DNA of 64,000 nucleotides from Shinella curvata (GCF_022899935.1 NZ_JALJCJ010000008.1:209890-273889); one strand, 5' to 3'; positions 1 to 8,965 are shown, numbered from the stretch's first letter. Notes: a model not told the origin generated them from the sequence alone. Made by a program: numbers and translations.

Positions 1-674
1 CGGATCGAGAACACATCCGTCCAGCCGTTCGGCCGGGTGCCGATATAGCCCTCGAAGGCATGCAGGAAGGTGTCGATGCCCGTCGATGCGGTGAGCCGCG
101 GCGGCTTGGTAAGATGCAGGCCGGGGTCGATCAGCGCCACGTCCGGGTGGCAAAAGGGGTGGATGATCGTCGCCTTCAACTTGAGATCGGGATTGGAGAG
201 CACGGCGAAGGGTGTGATTTCGGCGCCTGTTCCGGCATTGGTCGGCACGGCGATCAGCGGCAGTCCGCGTTTTTCCGGCTGGCGGACGTCGGCGTTGGTG
301 CGGGCGGTGAAGTCCCAGGAGGCGCCGCCATTCGTTACTGCGAGCGAAACGGCTTTGGCAGCATCGATCGTCGAGCCACCGCCGACCGCGATGATGACAT
401 CGGCCTGCCAATCGCGTGCCTCCGCTGCGGCAACGTCACAGGTCGCCGCGCGTGGATTGGGCACGATGTCATGCCAGAGACGGGTTTCGATGCCGGCCGC
501 GGCAAGTCCATCGACGATCCTGCCTTCGAGAGGCGAGCCCTTCAGAAAGGGATCGACAAGGAGAAAGGCCCGGCGGCCAAGCTTCGCTGCTTCCTGCGGC
601 AGGGCTTCGATGGAGCCACGGCCGAAATGCACGCGCGTCGGCAGGGTGATCTGATAGGTGTCTTGAGTGTTCAT
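1..674 (-). CDS. Iron-containing alcohol dehydrogenase, C-terminus outside window
   Basis: The N-terminal 224 residues or so of a group III (iron-type) alcohol dehydrogenase, cut by the left edge. The start is the ATG at 674, read leftward. The protein has the nucleotide-binding motif AVGGGSTIDAAKA, followed by the family's characteristic VPTNAGTGAE segment. Members reduce aldehydes or oxidise alcohols with NAD(P) and bind Fe2+ or Zn2+; the metal-ligand histidines should lie near or beyond the edge. It follows the aldehyde dehydrogenase by 50 bases on the same strand, so the pair could take an alcohol to an acid. The substrate cannot be read from the sequence. Confidence 0.9.
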   Translation of the reverse strand, partial: MNTQDTYQITLPTRVHFGRGSIEALPQEAAKLGRRAFLLVDPFLKGSPLEGRIVDGLAAAGIETRLWHDIVPNPRAATCDVAAAEARDWQADVIIAVGGGSTIDAAKAVSLAVTNGGASWDFTARTNADVRQPEKRGLPLIAVPTNAGTGAEITPFAVLSNPDLKLKATIIHPFCHPDVALIDPGLHLTKPPRLTASTGIDTFLHAFEGYIGTRPNGWTDVFSI

Positions 675-695
675 AGGGTCCTGTCCGAAGAGGAG

Positions 696-715
696 AAGGC
701 GGCCGGGGCCGCCTT
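696..715 (-). terminator. Hairpin between aldehyde and alcohol dehydrogenase genes
   Basis: An 8-bp GC-rich stem (AAGGCGGC paired with GCCGCCTT) lies in the 50-base gap after the aldehyde dehydrogenase stop. No clear U-tract follows on the minus strand, so it may attenuate expression of the downstream alcohol dehydrogenase rather than end the transcript. Confidence 0.4.
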
Positions 716-724
716 CCTGATGGC

Positions 725-2221
725 TCAGAGCTCGATCCAGGTCGTCTTCAGCTCGGTATATTTGTCGAGCGCATGAAGCGACTTGTCACGCCCGTTACCG
801 GATTGCTTGAAGCCGCCGAAGGGCACCGTGACATCGCCGTGGTCGTAGCAATTGACCCACACGCTGCCGGCCCGCAGCTTGCGCGAAATCCTGTGGGCGC
901 GGGAGAGGTCACGCGTCCAGACTGCGGCGGCAAGGCCGTAGCTGGTGTCGTTTGCGACCCGCACAGCCTCTTCATCATCCTTGACGGTAATAGTCGACAG
1001 CACTGGTCCGAAGATCTCTTCGCGAGCGATCGTCATCGAGTTCTTGACGTCGGCGAAAATGGTAGGATTGACGTAATAGCCGCCGAGATTGGTGTCCGGC
1101 CGGTCGCCGCCCAGCACGAGGCGGGCGCCTTCCTCCTGACCCTTGGCGATGTAGCTCTCGACCCGAGAACGATGCCCATCCTCGACGAGGGCACCGAGTT
1201 TTGTTTCCGGATCGAGCGGATCGCCCGGCCGGATCGACCGGGCCGTGTCGACGACGATGTCAAGGAACTGGTCCTGGATACGTTCCGACAGGATGAGCCG
1301 CGACGGTGCGACGCAGACTTCACCCTGGTTGAAGCAGATGGCTGTCGCGGCACGCTCGGCCGCGACACGCAGCTCCGGCACGTCGTCGAGAATGATGTTC
1401 GGCGACTTGCCGCCGCATTCCAGGAAGACACGCTTCATGTTCGACTGGCCGGCATATTGCAGGAACAGCTTGCCCACTTCGCCCGAGCCGGTGAAGGCGA
1501 GGCAATCGATGTCCATATGCAGGCCCATCGCCTTGCCGGCTGTCGGACCGAAGCCCGGCACGACGTTGAAGACGCCATCGGGAATGCCCGCCTCCGCCGC
1601 CAGTTCGGCCATACGGATTGCCGTGAGCGGCGATTGTTCTGCCGGCTTGAGGATGACGGAATTGCCCATGGCGAGCGCTGGTGCGAGCTTCCATGACGCC
1701 ATCAGCATCGGGAAATTCCACGGCACGACGGCTCCGACGACGCCGACAGGTTCACGGGTGATCGTTGCGAGCTGGTTGGGGCCGGTCGGCGCGATCTCGT
1801 CATAAAGCTTGTCGGGGCACTCGGCATACCACTGCAGCGTATCGAGCACGACGTTGACGTCGATGGTGCGGCTTTCGCTGATCGGCTTGCCCATGTCGAG
1901 CGTTTCCAGCACCGCCAACTCGTCCATGTGCTTTTCGAACAGGGCTGCAAAGCGCTGGAGCACCTTCTTGCGCTCCTTCGGCGAGCGATCGCGCCAGGCG
2001 CCGGCTTCGAAGGCGCGCCGGGCCGCCGTAACCGCACGATCGACATCGGCGGTGTCGCAGGCCGCCACCTTCGCGATCACCTGTCCATCGCGCGGGGAAA
2101 TGTTGTCGAAGGTTTCGCCGGAGGCCGCATCCACGAAGCGGCCGTCGATGAAGGCCTGGCCTTTGATGGCCAGGCGGCTGCGAATACCAAGAATATCGGA
2201 TTTCGACAGTTGAAGGGTCAT
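725..2221 (-). CDS. NAD(P)-dependent aldehyde dehydrogenase
   Basis: A 498-residue aldehyde dehydrogenase of normal length. The start is the ATG at 2221, preceded by GGGAGGAG on the minus strand. The family landmarks are present: PWNFPM near the substrate channel, the catalytic glutamate in LECGGKSPN and the catalytic cysteine in NQGEVCVAP. Such enzymes oxidise an aldehyde to a carboxylate. The overall pattern is closest to the betaine-aldehyde and gamma-glutamyl-aminobutyraldehyde dehydrogenases, but the substrate here is inferred only as an aldehyde made by a neighbouring dehydrogenase. It is transcribed divergently from the transketolase genes across a 108-base region holding the cluster's putative operator. 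Confidence 0.95.
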   Translation of the reverse strand: MTLQLSKSDILGIRSRLAIKGQAFIDGRFVDAASGETFDNISPRDGQVIAKVAACDTADVDRAVTAARRAFEAGAWRDRSPKERKKVLQRFAALFEKHMDELAVLETLDMGKPISESRTIDVNVVLDTLQWYAECPDKLYDEIAPTGPNQLATITREPVGVVGAVVPWNFPMLMASWKLAPALAMGNSVILKPAEQSPLTAIRMAELAAEAGIPDGVFNVVPGFGPTAGKAMGLHMDIDCLAFTGSGEVGKLFLQYAGQSNMKRVFLECGGKSPNIILDDVPELRVAAERAATAICFNQGEVCVAPSRLILSERIQDQFLDIVVDTARSIRPGDPLDPETKLGALVEDGHRSRVESYIAKGQEEGARLVLGGDRPDTNLGGYYVNPTIFADVKNSMTIAREEIFGPVLSTITVKDDEEAVRVANDTSYGLAAAVWTRDLSRAHRISRKLRAGSVWVNCYDHGDVTVPFGGFKQSGNGRDKSLHALDKYTELKTTWIEL

Positions 2222-2246
2222 GCTCTCCTCCCTAAATTTGTGCGTG

Positions 2247-2266
2247 ACATATATGATATATGATGT
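2247..2266. promoter_or_regulatory. Putative operator with ATATATGAT repeat
   Basis: An AT-rich block in a GC-rich setting, with two overlapping copies of ATATATGAT, in the divergent promoter region between the aldehyde dehydrogenase and transketolase genes. Closely related blocks lie at 4223-4235 and 8922-8941. A regulator-binding site is the simplest reading. Such palindromic AT-rich sites suit GntR-type regulators, but no candidate regulator gene lies in this cluster. Confidence 0.6.
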
Positions 2267-2329
2267 TAAATCGCATCCGGCAAGTGGATGTTGCTGCCCG
2301 TTTAGCGGCAATGGCAGGGAGGATGCAGG

Positions 2330-3193
2330 TTGAATTCGGCACTGAGAAATGATTACCGCCCGGACGAGGCGACCATCGCGCGGCTTCGCGATCGGGCGCA
2401 GTTCGTGCGGCTGGAGACGATCCGTCTGATCGAGATCGCCAAGGTCGGCCACTATACGTCGGTCTTTTCGGCGGCCGAGATCTTCGCGGCGCTCTACTAT
2501 GATGTGATGCGCCTTAGCGATGACCCGAAATGGGCCGACCGCGACCGCTTCCTGATGGGCAAGGGTCATGCCGCCGTCGGGCTTTTCCCGATCCTCGCCG
2601 ATCTCGGCTATCTCTCGGCCGACCTGCTCAATGGCTATACGCGTCTCGGCAACCCGCTTGGCGATCACCCCGACATGCGCAAGGTCGCCGGTGTCGATTT
2701 CTCCTCCGGCTCGATTGGTCATGCCTTGTCGAACGGTCTCGGCATGGCGCTTGCGGGCCGCATGCAGGGCCGTTCCTTCACGACCTTCGTCATGCTCGGC
2801 GATGGCGAGATGCAGGAAGGGCAGGTTTGGGAAGCGGCGCTGGGGGCTGCCCATCACAAGCTGTCCCGTCTGGTCGCGATAATCGATCGCAATGGTTATC
2901 AGCTCGATGGCGCGGTGGACGATGTCATGGGCATCGAGCCTCTCGACGAGAAATGGCGCGCCTTTGGTTGGGACGTGCATGTCGTCGATGGCCACGACAT
3001 CGGTGAGCTGACGGCGGCACTGCGCCGCGCGAAGGCGGACGAGAGCCGCACGCGGCCATGCTGCATCATCGCCCGCACCGTCAAGGGCAAGGGGGTCGGC
3101 TACATGGAAACCGAACCCGGCTGGCATCTCGGCTATCTCGATCCGAGCGACGCCGAAGCCGCCCGTGCTGAAATCCTCTCGAAGGTCATCTGA
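2330..3193 (+). CDS. Transketolase, N-terminal subunit
   Basis: A 287-residue protein corresponding to the thiamine-diphosphate-binding half of transketolase. It has the metal/TPP motif beginning GDGEMQEGQ and ending about 25 residues later at DRNGYQ, and the conserved GKGHA segment earlier. The start is a TTG at 2330, about seven bases after GGAGG; an ATG at 2323 is out of frame. Its stop is one base from the start of the C-terminal half, so the two are translated together as one enzyme. Split transketolases of this kind occur in specialised sugar catabolism, such as apulose-4-phosphate cleavage, and in aminoshikimate clusters. Confidence 0.93.
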   Translation: MNSALRNDYRPDEATIARLRDRAQFVRLETIRLIEIAKVGHYTSVFSAAEIFAALYYDVMRLSDDPKWADRDRFLMGKGHAAVGLFPILADLGYLSADLLNGYTRLGNPLGDHPDMRKVAGVDFSSGSIGHALSNGLGMALAGRMQGRSFTTFVMLGDGEMQEGQVWEAALGAAHHKLSRLVAIIDRNGYQLDGAVDDVMGIEPLDEKWRAFGWDVHVVDGHDIGELTAALRRAKADESRTRPCCIIARTVKGKGVGYMETEPGWHLGYLDPSDAEAARAEILSKVI

Positions 3194-3194
3194 T

Positions 3195-4184
3195 ATGAGC
3201 CATGCGCTTCAACGTCCCCAGTCGCCTAATTCCTGGCACTACCGCGAACTGAACCAGAAGAATCCGGGTCTCGATCATCTTTCGAACGGTCTCATCTCGC
3301 TGGTGGAAGCGGGGCATCCCATCATGGCGGGCTCGGCCGACCTGCAATATTCCAACGGTCTCAACCGTTTCGCCGCGCGTTATCCGGATCGTTATATCGG
3401 CTTCGGCATTTCAGAGCAGAACATGGTCTCGGCAGCGGCCGGCATCGCGACGACAGGCATGATGCCCTATGTCGCCACCTTCGCCTCGTTCCTCGGCCTG
3501 CTCACCTGCGAGCAGATCCGCATGGACGTCGCCTATTGCGCCTTGCCGGTTCGCCTCATCGGGCACCACACCGGCATTTCCATGGGCTTCTACGGCACCT
3601 CGCATCACGCGACGGAAGATATCGGAACGATGCGCTCGATCGCCGACCTGACGATCGTTTCTCCGGCCGATGGCCCGCAGCTGGAAGCGGCGATCCGCGC
3701 CAGCGTTGATCATGACCGGCCGATCTATTTCCGCACCGGCCGCGGGCGCGAGCCCGATCTGTATGATCCGAAAGCCGATTTCGTTTTCGGCAAGGCGATC
3801 GAACATGCGCGCGGCGAGGAGCTGACGATCATCGCCTGCGGCCTGCCGGTGCATCCCGCCGTCCAGGTCGCCAAGCGTCTCAATGCGGCCGGCCGCTCGG
3901 TCGGCGTCATCGACATGGCGACGGTCAAGCCGATCGACCGCGACGCGGTGCTGGAAGCGGCGTCCCGTTCCAAGCTGCTCATGACGATCGAGGAGCACAA
4001 TATCCTCGGCGGACTGGGTGCCGCTGTTGCGGAGGTGCTGGCCGATGAAGGTGTCGGCAAGCGGCTCATCCGGCACGGCATCCGTGACGAATATGCGCTG
4101 ATCGCGCCCCCGACCCATCTCTATGCCCACTACAAGCTCGACGAGAAGGGCATCGAGGAGCTGGTGCTGAAGGCGATCGGCTGA
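3195..4184 (+). CDS. Transketolase, C-terminal subunit
   Basis: A 329-residue protein containing the pyrimidine-binding and C-terminal domains of transketolase. The glutamate that activates the TPP aminopyrimidine is visible in FGISEQNM, followed by the conserved TFASF segment. The ATG at 3195 follows the TGA of the N-terminal subunit directly; an in-frame start at 3165 inside that gene is unlikely. The two subunits should transfer a two-carbon ketol unit between sugars. No sugar kinase or isomerase lies nearby, so either the substrate enters unphosphorylated or those steps are encoded elsewhere. Confidence 0.93.
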   Translation: MSHALQRPQSPNSWHYRELNQKNPGLDHLSNGLISLVEAGHPIMAGSADLQYSNGLNRFAARYPDRYIGFGISEQNMVSAAAGIATTGMMPYVATFASFLGLLTCEQIRMDVAYCALPVRLIGHHTGISMGFYGTSHHATEDIGTMRSIADLTIVSPADGPQLEAAIRASVDHDRPIYFRTGRGREPDLYDPKADFVFGKAIEHARGEELTIIACGLPVHPAVQVAKRLNAAGRSVGVIDMATVKPIDRDAVLEAASRSKLLMTIEEHNILGGLGAAVAEVLADEGVGKRLIRHGIRDEYALIAPPTHLYAHYKLDEKGIEELVLKAIG

Positions 4185-4222
4185 CGGAGGAATGTGCAGG
4201 CATCATTTTGCTGACGCAAAAG

Positions 4223-4235
4223 ATATATCATGTAT
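4223..4235. promoter_or_regulatory. Putative operator upstream of sugar-binding protein gene
   Basis: The sequence ATATATCATGTAT shares an exact 12-mer with 8929-8940 and resembles the site at 2247-2266. It lies 54 bases before the binding-protein ATG, after the transketolase genes, so the transporter probably has its own promoter under the same regulator. Confidence 0.55.
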
Positions 4236-4288
4236 TTCAAAGGAGGTTGCGAGGGAGTGTCGCAACCCATTCAGGAGGAGGAGTGCAT

Positions 4289-5527
4289 ATGAAGACCTAC
4301 GGAAAATTCGTCGCCGCGGCGCTGTTGTTCACGGCGCTGTCCGGGCCGGTTCTGGCCGCAGACAAGCATGAGCTCTATTCGCACATGCCGAACACCGCGC
4401 TGTCGGGCGTGATCGATCCGCAGATGGCGGATCGTGCCGACATCGCCAAGGCGCTGCCGAAGACGCCCAAGGACCCGAAGAACATCGTGATCGGCTGGAC
4501 GGAGATCACGCTGGGCAATGCCTGGTTCGTTGAAGTGGTCGAGGCGGCCAAGCGCAAGGCGGCAGAATATGGCGGCTATACCATCGACATTCAGGTTGCG
4601 GATGGCGATCCGTCGAAGACCTCCGCGCATTTCGATTCCTTCATCACCAAGGGCGTCGACGTGATCGTGGTCGATCCGACCGACGTGGTGGGTGCGGCGA
4701 CGGACGCCCAGCGTGCTGTCGATGCGGGCATTCCGGTTATTGCGCTGGGCACGGTGCCGGATGCGTCCGGCCCGTTCATCACGACTGTACTCGCCAACCC
4801 CTTCGGCAATGGTTTCGAGGCCGGCATCTATGCCGCCAAGAATGTCGGCAAGGATGTCTCCATCGTGTCGGGCGTGACCATCGGTACGCTCGGCAATTCC
4901 ACGTCCGAAAGCCGTATCACCGGCTTGCTCTCCGGCATCGTCTTCGAACGTTCGAACCAGTTCAATCTTGGCCTCAGCCGCGAGGACGCGATGCTGAAGG
5001 GCTTTAACCTGTTTCAGGAACTGAAGACCGGCGGCTCGTTCAACTGGACGGAAGGCCAGTTCGAGGTCGTCGGTATCCAGCCGGGCGGCTGGACCGAGGA
5101 AGGTGGCCTGAAGGGCGCGGAAGACCTGCTCGCTGGCCATGGCAGCCGTATCAACTTGATGCTCGCCGAAAACGACTTCATGGGTATCGGTGCGCTGACG
5201 GCAATCGAGAACATCGGCAAGAAGGGGCAGATCCCTGTCGCCTGCGCCGCCGACGGCTTCCGTGTCGCGCTCGACCTCGTCAAGAACGGCGATCTCCTCG
5301 TGACCGGCGCCAACAGCGGCCGCGCCACGGGCGAGGGCGTGATGGTGCTGATCAACGAGATCTTCCGCAACGGCTTCGACGCCAACGACCTGCCGCTCGG
5401 CTCCTATTTCCCGTCCGAGATCATCACCAAGGACAATGTCGAGGGCCTCATCGATCCCGACCAGGCGAACCCGTTCTTCAAGTACGAGGTCCCGCCCTTC
5501 CGTACGATCTCGCAGATCCGCGGCTGA
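4289..5527 (+). CDS. Sugar ABC transporter, periplasmic binding protein
   Basis: A 412-residue periplasmic binding protein of the ribose/LacI-like (Peripla_BP_4) fold. The chosen ATG at 4289 follows AGGAGGAGGAG and gives a clean Sec signal peptide (MKTYGK, hydrophobic core, LAAD cleavage near residue 24). It is longer than usual for this family (about 320 residues), with an extra segment of some 45 residues before the first strand (IVIGWTE) and further insertions. Genes for ATPase and permease follow, forming a complete importer. The ligand is presumably the compound degraded by the surrounding dehydrogenases and transketolase; nothing in the sequence identifies it. Confidence 0.93.
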   Translation: MKTYGKFVAAALLFTALSGPVLAADKHELYSHMPNTALSGVIDPQMADRADIAKALPKTPKDPKNIVIGWTEITLGNAWFVEVVEAAKRKAAEYGGYTIDIQVADGDPSKTSAHFDSFITKGVDVIVVDPTDVVGAATDAQRAVDAGIPVIALGTVPDASGPFITTVLANPFGNGFEAGIYAAKNVGKDVSIVSGVTIGTLGNSTSESRITGLLSGIVFERSNQFNLGLSREDAMLKGFNLFQELKTGGSFNWTEGQFEVVGIQPGGWTEEGGLKGAEDLLAGHGSRINLMLAENDFMGIGALTAIENIGKKGQIPVACAADGFRVALDLVKNGDLLVTGANSGRATGEGVMVLINEIFRNGFDANDLPLGSYFPSEIITKDNVEGLIDPDQANPFFKYEVPPFRTISQIRG

Positions 5528-5580
5528 TGTGAATGAGGCATCGCCGGGCAACCGGCGGTGCCTTCCGGGAGGAGAAGCAG

Positions 5581-7068
5581 ATGCATCTTTCAATGTTGCA
5601 GATCGACAAGGCCTTCGGCGGCGTCGCGGCGCTGCAGGGCGCAAGCATCGAAGCGTTCGGCGGTGAGGTTCATGGCCTCATGGGAGAGAACGGGGCGGGA
5701 AAATCCACCCTGATGAAAGTGCTTGCCGGCGCCTATCGGCGGGATTCCGGTGAAATCCATCTCGACGGCAAGCCGGCCGACATCACTTCGCCGCATGATG
5801 CGATCGCCAAGGGCATATCGGTCATCTACCAGGAATTTTCCCTGGCCGGACACCTGTCCGTCGCCGAGAACGTGTTGATCGAGGAACTGGGAAAGCCGGG
5901 TGTCCGGGTCCAATGGGCCGACATGGTGCGTCGCACTCGCACGCTGCTCGCCGATATGGGCTTCGAGGACATCGACCCGATGCAGCCTGCCGGCGAACTG
6001 CCGGTCGCCTACCAGCAGGTGGTGGAAATCTGCAAGGCGCTGTCGCGCGAAAGCACGATCCTCGTTTTCGACGAGCCGACCGCCGTGCTCACCCACCACG
6101 AGTCCGAAAAGCTTTTCCGCCTCATCCGCATGCTGCGCGAACGCGGGGTGTGCATTCTCTATATTTCGCACCGGCTGGAGGAAATCTTCACGCTGTGCGA
6201 CCGTGTTACGGTTCTGAAGGACGGCCAGACGGTCGGCAGCTGGCCGATCGATGCGATCGACCAGAAAAGCCTCGTCCGCCACATGATCGGCCGGGAACTC
6301 TCCGACCTCTTTCCTCGCAGAGACGCCGTGATCGGCGACGCCTTGCTGGAGGTGGACGGGCTGAATGCCGGGCCGATGGTGCGCGATATCTCGTTTTCCG
6401 TTCGGGCCGGCGAAGTGCTTGGTGTCAGCGGTCTTGTCGGGGCCGGGCGCACGGAAACGATGCGCGCCATCTTCGGTGCCGATCCGGTTCAATTCGGCCG
6501 CATCCGGCTTGCGGGCCGAGAGATCGTCAACGGATCGCCGGGCCAGGCGGTCGCCAATGGCATCGGCATGTTGCCTGAAGATCGCAAGCATCAGGGTGTG
6601 CTGCTCGACCTGCCGATCCGCGTCAACGCCATGATGACGCCGGCCAATCCCTTTATCTCCGCCCTGGGCTTCATCCGCAATCGCGAGGAAATCGCCGCTG
6701 TCGAGGAGATCGCGAGAGGGCTCCGGCTGAAATCCGCCGGCATCGACATTTCCGCCGGAACGCTTTCGGGCGGCAACCAGCAGAAGGTGGCGATCATGAA
6801 GTGGATCGCCGCCAAGTGCCGCGTGCTCATTTTCGACGAGCCGACGCGCGGCGTCGACGTCGGTGCCAAGATCGAGATCTACCGCGTCATGAACGAACTC
6901 GCCGAGGCGGGCGCCGCAGTCATCATGGTTTCCTCGGACATGCTGGAGGTCATCGGCATGTCCGACCGGGTCATCGTCATGCGCCAGGGGCAGATCGCCG
7001 GCGAACTTCAGAAACATCAGATCAGCGAGGAGGCCATCATCGACCTCGCCATGGGAACGGAGGCGTGA
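5581..7068 (+). CDS. Sugar ABC transporter, duplicated ATP-binding protein (MglA/RbsA type)
   Basis: A 495-residue ATPase with two fused nucleotide-binding domains, as in RbsA and MglA. The first has Walker A GENGAGKST at about residues 35-43 and Walker B LVFDEPTAVL. The second lacks a normal Walker A, as is usual for this family, but keeps LSGGNQQKV and LIFDEPTRGVD. The ATG at 5581 follows GGGAGGAGAAGC. It energises the permease whose gene starts six bases after its stop. Confidence 0.95.
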   Translation: MHLSMLQIDKAFGGVAALQGASIEAFGGEVHGLMGENGAGKSTLMKVLAGAYRRDSGEIHLDGKPADITSPHDAIAKGISVIYQEFSLAGHLSVAENVLIEELGKPGVRVQWADMVRRTRTLLADMGFEDIDPMQPAGELPVAYQQVVEICKALSRESTILVFDEPTAVLTHHESEKLFRLIRMLRERGVCILYISHRLEEIFTLCDRVTVLKDGQTVGSWPIDAIDQKSLVRHMIGRELSDLFPRRDAVIGDALLEVDGLNAGPMVRDISFSVRAGEVLGVSGLVGAGRTETMRAIFGADPVQFGRIRLAGREIVNGSPGQAVANGIGMLPEDRKHQGVLLDLPIRVNAMMTPANPFISALGFIRNREEIAAVEEIARGLRLKSAGIDISAGTLSGGNQQKVAIMKWIAAKCRVLIFDEPTRGVDVGAKIEIYRVMNELAEAGAAVIMVSSDMLEVIGMSDRVIVMRQGQIAGELQKHQISEEAIIDLAMGTEA

Positions 7069-7073
7069 CCCTC

Positions 7074-8060
7074 ATGCAGAAGAAAACCGGCGTCGCCACG
7101 TTTTTGATCCGCTACAATATCTTCCTCATGCTGGCGCTGCTCGTGGTTGCCTCCACGCTTCTGTCGGATGTCTTCCTGACGCCGCAGAACCTGTGGAACC
7201 TGCTGCGTCAGCTGGTGCCGCTGGCACTGGTTTCCATCGGCATGCTGCTCGTGATCCTGACAGGCGGCATCGACCTGTCGGTCGGCGCTCTCGCAGCGAT
7301 CGGCGCCATGGTCATTGCCATGCTGCTGCCGTACCTGCCGGATCAGGCAGCGGTCGGTCTGCTGACCGGCATCGTCGCTGCGATTGCCGCCGGCGCCCTG
7401 CTGGGTGCGGTTACGGGCGTGCTCGTCTCCGTCTTCCGCATGGCGCCGTTCATCGCGTCGCTTGCCATGATGACGGTTGCACGCGGAATCGCTTTCATGA
7501 TGTCGAACGGCCAGCCGGTACGCTTCCCGCGTGACACAGGGGCGGCGGATCTCATGCGTGCTTTTGGCAGCAGCGCGGTGCCCGGCATCGGCATGCCTTG
7601 GCCAGTTCTTGTCGCGCTGGTCTTCGTGGTGCTTTTCGTAACGCTGATGGCGCAGAGCAAGTTCGGTCGTCTCGCCATCGCCACGGGCTCGAACGAGGTT
7701 GCCGTGCGCCTCGCCGGCATTCCCGTCGCCCGCTACAAGTTCCTCGTCTACGTCATCGCTGGCGGACTGTCGGCGCTTGCCGGCGTGGTGGCGACGGCGC
7801 GCACGGCGGTCGGCACAGCCAATACCGGCTTCGGTCTGGAACTCGATGCGATTGCGGCCTGTGTCATCGGCGGAGCCTTGCTGTCGGGCGGCAAGGGCTC
7901 GGTGGTCAACACGATGATCGGCGTGCTCATCCTCGGCCTCATCGGCAACATCATGAACCTTCTGTCGGTGCCGGCCTATCCGCAGCAGATCATCAAGGGC
8001 GTCATCATCGTCTTCGCGGTTCTGCTGCAGAACGTCAGCGGCGAAGCGAAACGAACCTGA
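7074..8060 (+). CDS. Sugar ABC transporter, permease (RbsC type)
   Basis: A 328-residue polytopic membrane protein of the ribose/xylose permease family, with about eight to ten hydrophobic segments. It carries the family EAA-like region with GSNEVAVRLAGIPV and the conserved GGxxSGGKGS segment. The ATG at 7074 was preferred to the GTG at 7065, which overlaps the ATPase stop. It is the last gene of the importer operon and is followed at once by a strong hairpin. Confidence 0.95.
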   Translation: MQKKTGVATFLIRYNIFLMLALLVVASTLLSDVFLTPQNLWNLLRQLVPLALVSIGMLLVILTGGIDLSVGALAAIGAMVIAMLLPYLPDQAAVGLLTGIVAAIAAGALLGAVTGVLVSVFRMAPFIASLAMMTVARGIAFMMSNGQPVRFPRDTGAADLMRAFGSSAVPGIGMPWPVLVALVFVVLFVTLMAQSKFGRLAIATGSNEVAVRLAGIPVARYKFLVYVIAGGLSALAGVVATARTAVGTANTGFGLELDAIAACVIGGALLSGGKGSVVNTMIGVLILGLIGNIMNLLSVPAYPQQIIKGVIIVFAVLLQNVSGEAKRT

Positions 8061-8066
8061 AGCGTT

Positions 8067-8088
8067 GCCGGGCGCTCAGGCGCCCGGC
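8067..8088. terminator. Bidirectional terminator hairpin
   Basis: A perfect 9-bp stem (GCCGGGCGC with GCGCCCGGC) around a four-base loop lies between the convergent permease and shikimate-dehydrogenase-like genes and includes the stop codon of the latter. The position supports a shared bidirectional terminator, though U-tracts are weak. Confidence 0.6.
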
Positions 8089-8882
8089 TCTTCCAGCAGA
8101 AATCTTGCCAGCAACTCGATCTGACCGGTGATCATATGCACACCCTTATGGGCCACGCATCCCCGCTCCGCCGCCAGCCGCAACAGGGGCGTGACGTCGG
8201 GTTCCATCACGACCTCGGCGACCAGCGCGCCGGCCTCCAGCGTTTCGGCAGGGACCGGCATGGCGTCGCCCGGCTTCATGCCGAGCGATGTGCCGTTGAC
8301 GATGAGATCGAAACCGGTGGCATCGGCGGGCGCGGTAATGATGTCGCGACCGGCAAAGGCGCCGCGCAGTCGCATCGCGAGTTCTTCTGCTTTTTCAGCG
8401 GATCGGTTTGCGATGGCAAGGCGGGTGACGCCGCCGCGCACCAGCGCCTCGGCAATGCCGGTCGCCGCGCCGCCGGCACCGACCAGCAAGGCCTTGCGAC
8501 CCTGAATGACGTGGCCTTCACGCATAAGGCCCTGAACGAACCCGGCACCGTCGAACATCTCGCCGTGGAAGCGGCCATCCGGCAATCGCCGCGCGACATT
8601 GGCGACGCCGAGAAAACCGGCCGTTTCGGAAAGGCTGTCGCAGAGGCCGGCGACGCTTGTCTTGTGCGGGATGGTGACGATGACGCCCGCAAGGCTTTCG
8701 ATACGGCGCAATCCGTCGAAGGCTGCGCTGAGGTTTTCCGGCGCGACCTGCCAGGGCACGAGAACCGCGTCGAGGCCGGTTTGCGCGCAATACGCATTGA
8801 AATGCTTCGGGGTGCGCAGGTGGTGGGACGGGTAGGCGAGGTGCACGATGACGCGGGTCGTGCCGGTAATACGTCGATCCAT
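8076..8882 (-). CDS. Shikimate/quinate dehydrogenase-like oxidoreductase
   Basis: A 268-residue protein of the shikimate 5-dehydrogenase family. The ATG at 8882 follows CGGAGGAGATC. The catalytic lysine lies in TIPHKT, the NADP-binding loop is LVGAGGAATG, and NGTSLGM is conserved. The N-terminal shikimate-binding signature, normally with two serines (S-x-S), is changed to a YPSHHLRTPKH segment. The ligand is therefore probably neither shikimate nor quinate, and this is a catabolic paralogue rather than the biosynthetic AroE. It is divergent from the GldA-like operon across a region holding the shared operator. Confidence 0.85.
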   Translation of the reverse strand: MDRRITGTTRVIVHLAYPSHHLRTPKHFNAYCAQTGLDAVLVPWQVAPENLSAAFDGLRRIESLAGVIVTIPHKTSVAGLCDSLSETAGFLGVANVARRLPDGRFHGEMFDGAGFVQGLMREGHVIQGRKALLVGAGGAATGIAEALVRGGVTRLAIANRSAEKAEELAMRLRGAFAGRDIITAPADATGFDLIVNGTSLGMKPGDAMPVPAETLEAGALVAEVVMEPDVTPLLRLAAERGCVAHKGVHMITGQIELLARFLLEEPGA

Positions 8883-8921
8883 TGATGATCTCCTCCGAGT
8901 GAGTGCAGCATCTGTCTTAAA

Positions 8922-8941
8922 ATATATCATATATCATGTAA
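8922..8941. promoter_or_regulatory. Putative operator in divergent promoter region
   Basis: Contains two overlapping copies of ATATATCAT followed by GTAA. The right half is identical over 12 bases to the element at 4223-4235. It lies between the divergent shikimate-dehydrogenase-like and GldA-like genes, well placed to control both. Confidence 0.6.
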
Positions 8942-8965
8942 ACTTGAATACGCGGAGGGAACCAA

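Noticed and set aside
2222..3127. Upstream extension of the aldehyde dehydrogenase frame, giving an apparent 800-residue protein
   Set aside because: The extension is antisense to the transketolase gene, has no known domain, and a good start with ribosome site lies at 2221.
4271..5644. Long minus-strand open frames opposite the sugar importer genes, as also opposite 5590-7017 and 16989-18491
   Set aside because: They mirror high-GC coding genes on the plus strand, lack starts and domains, and are expected by codon bias.
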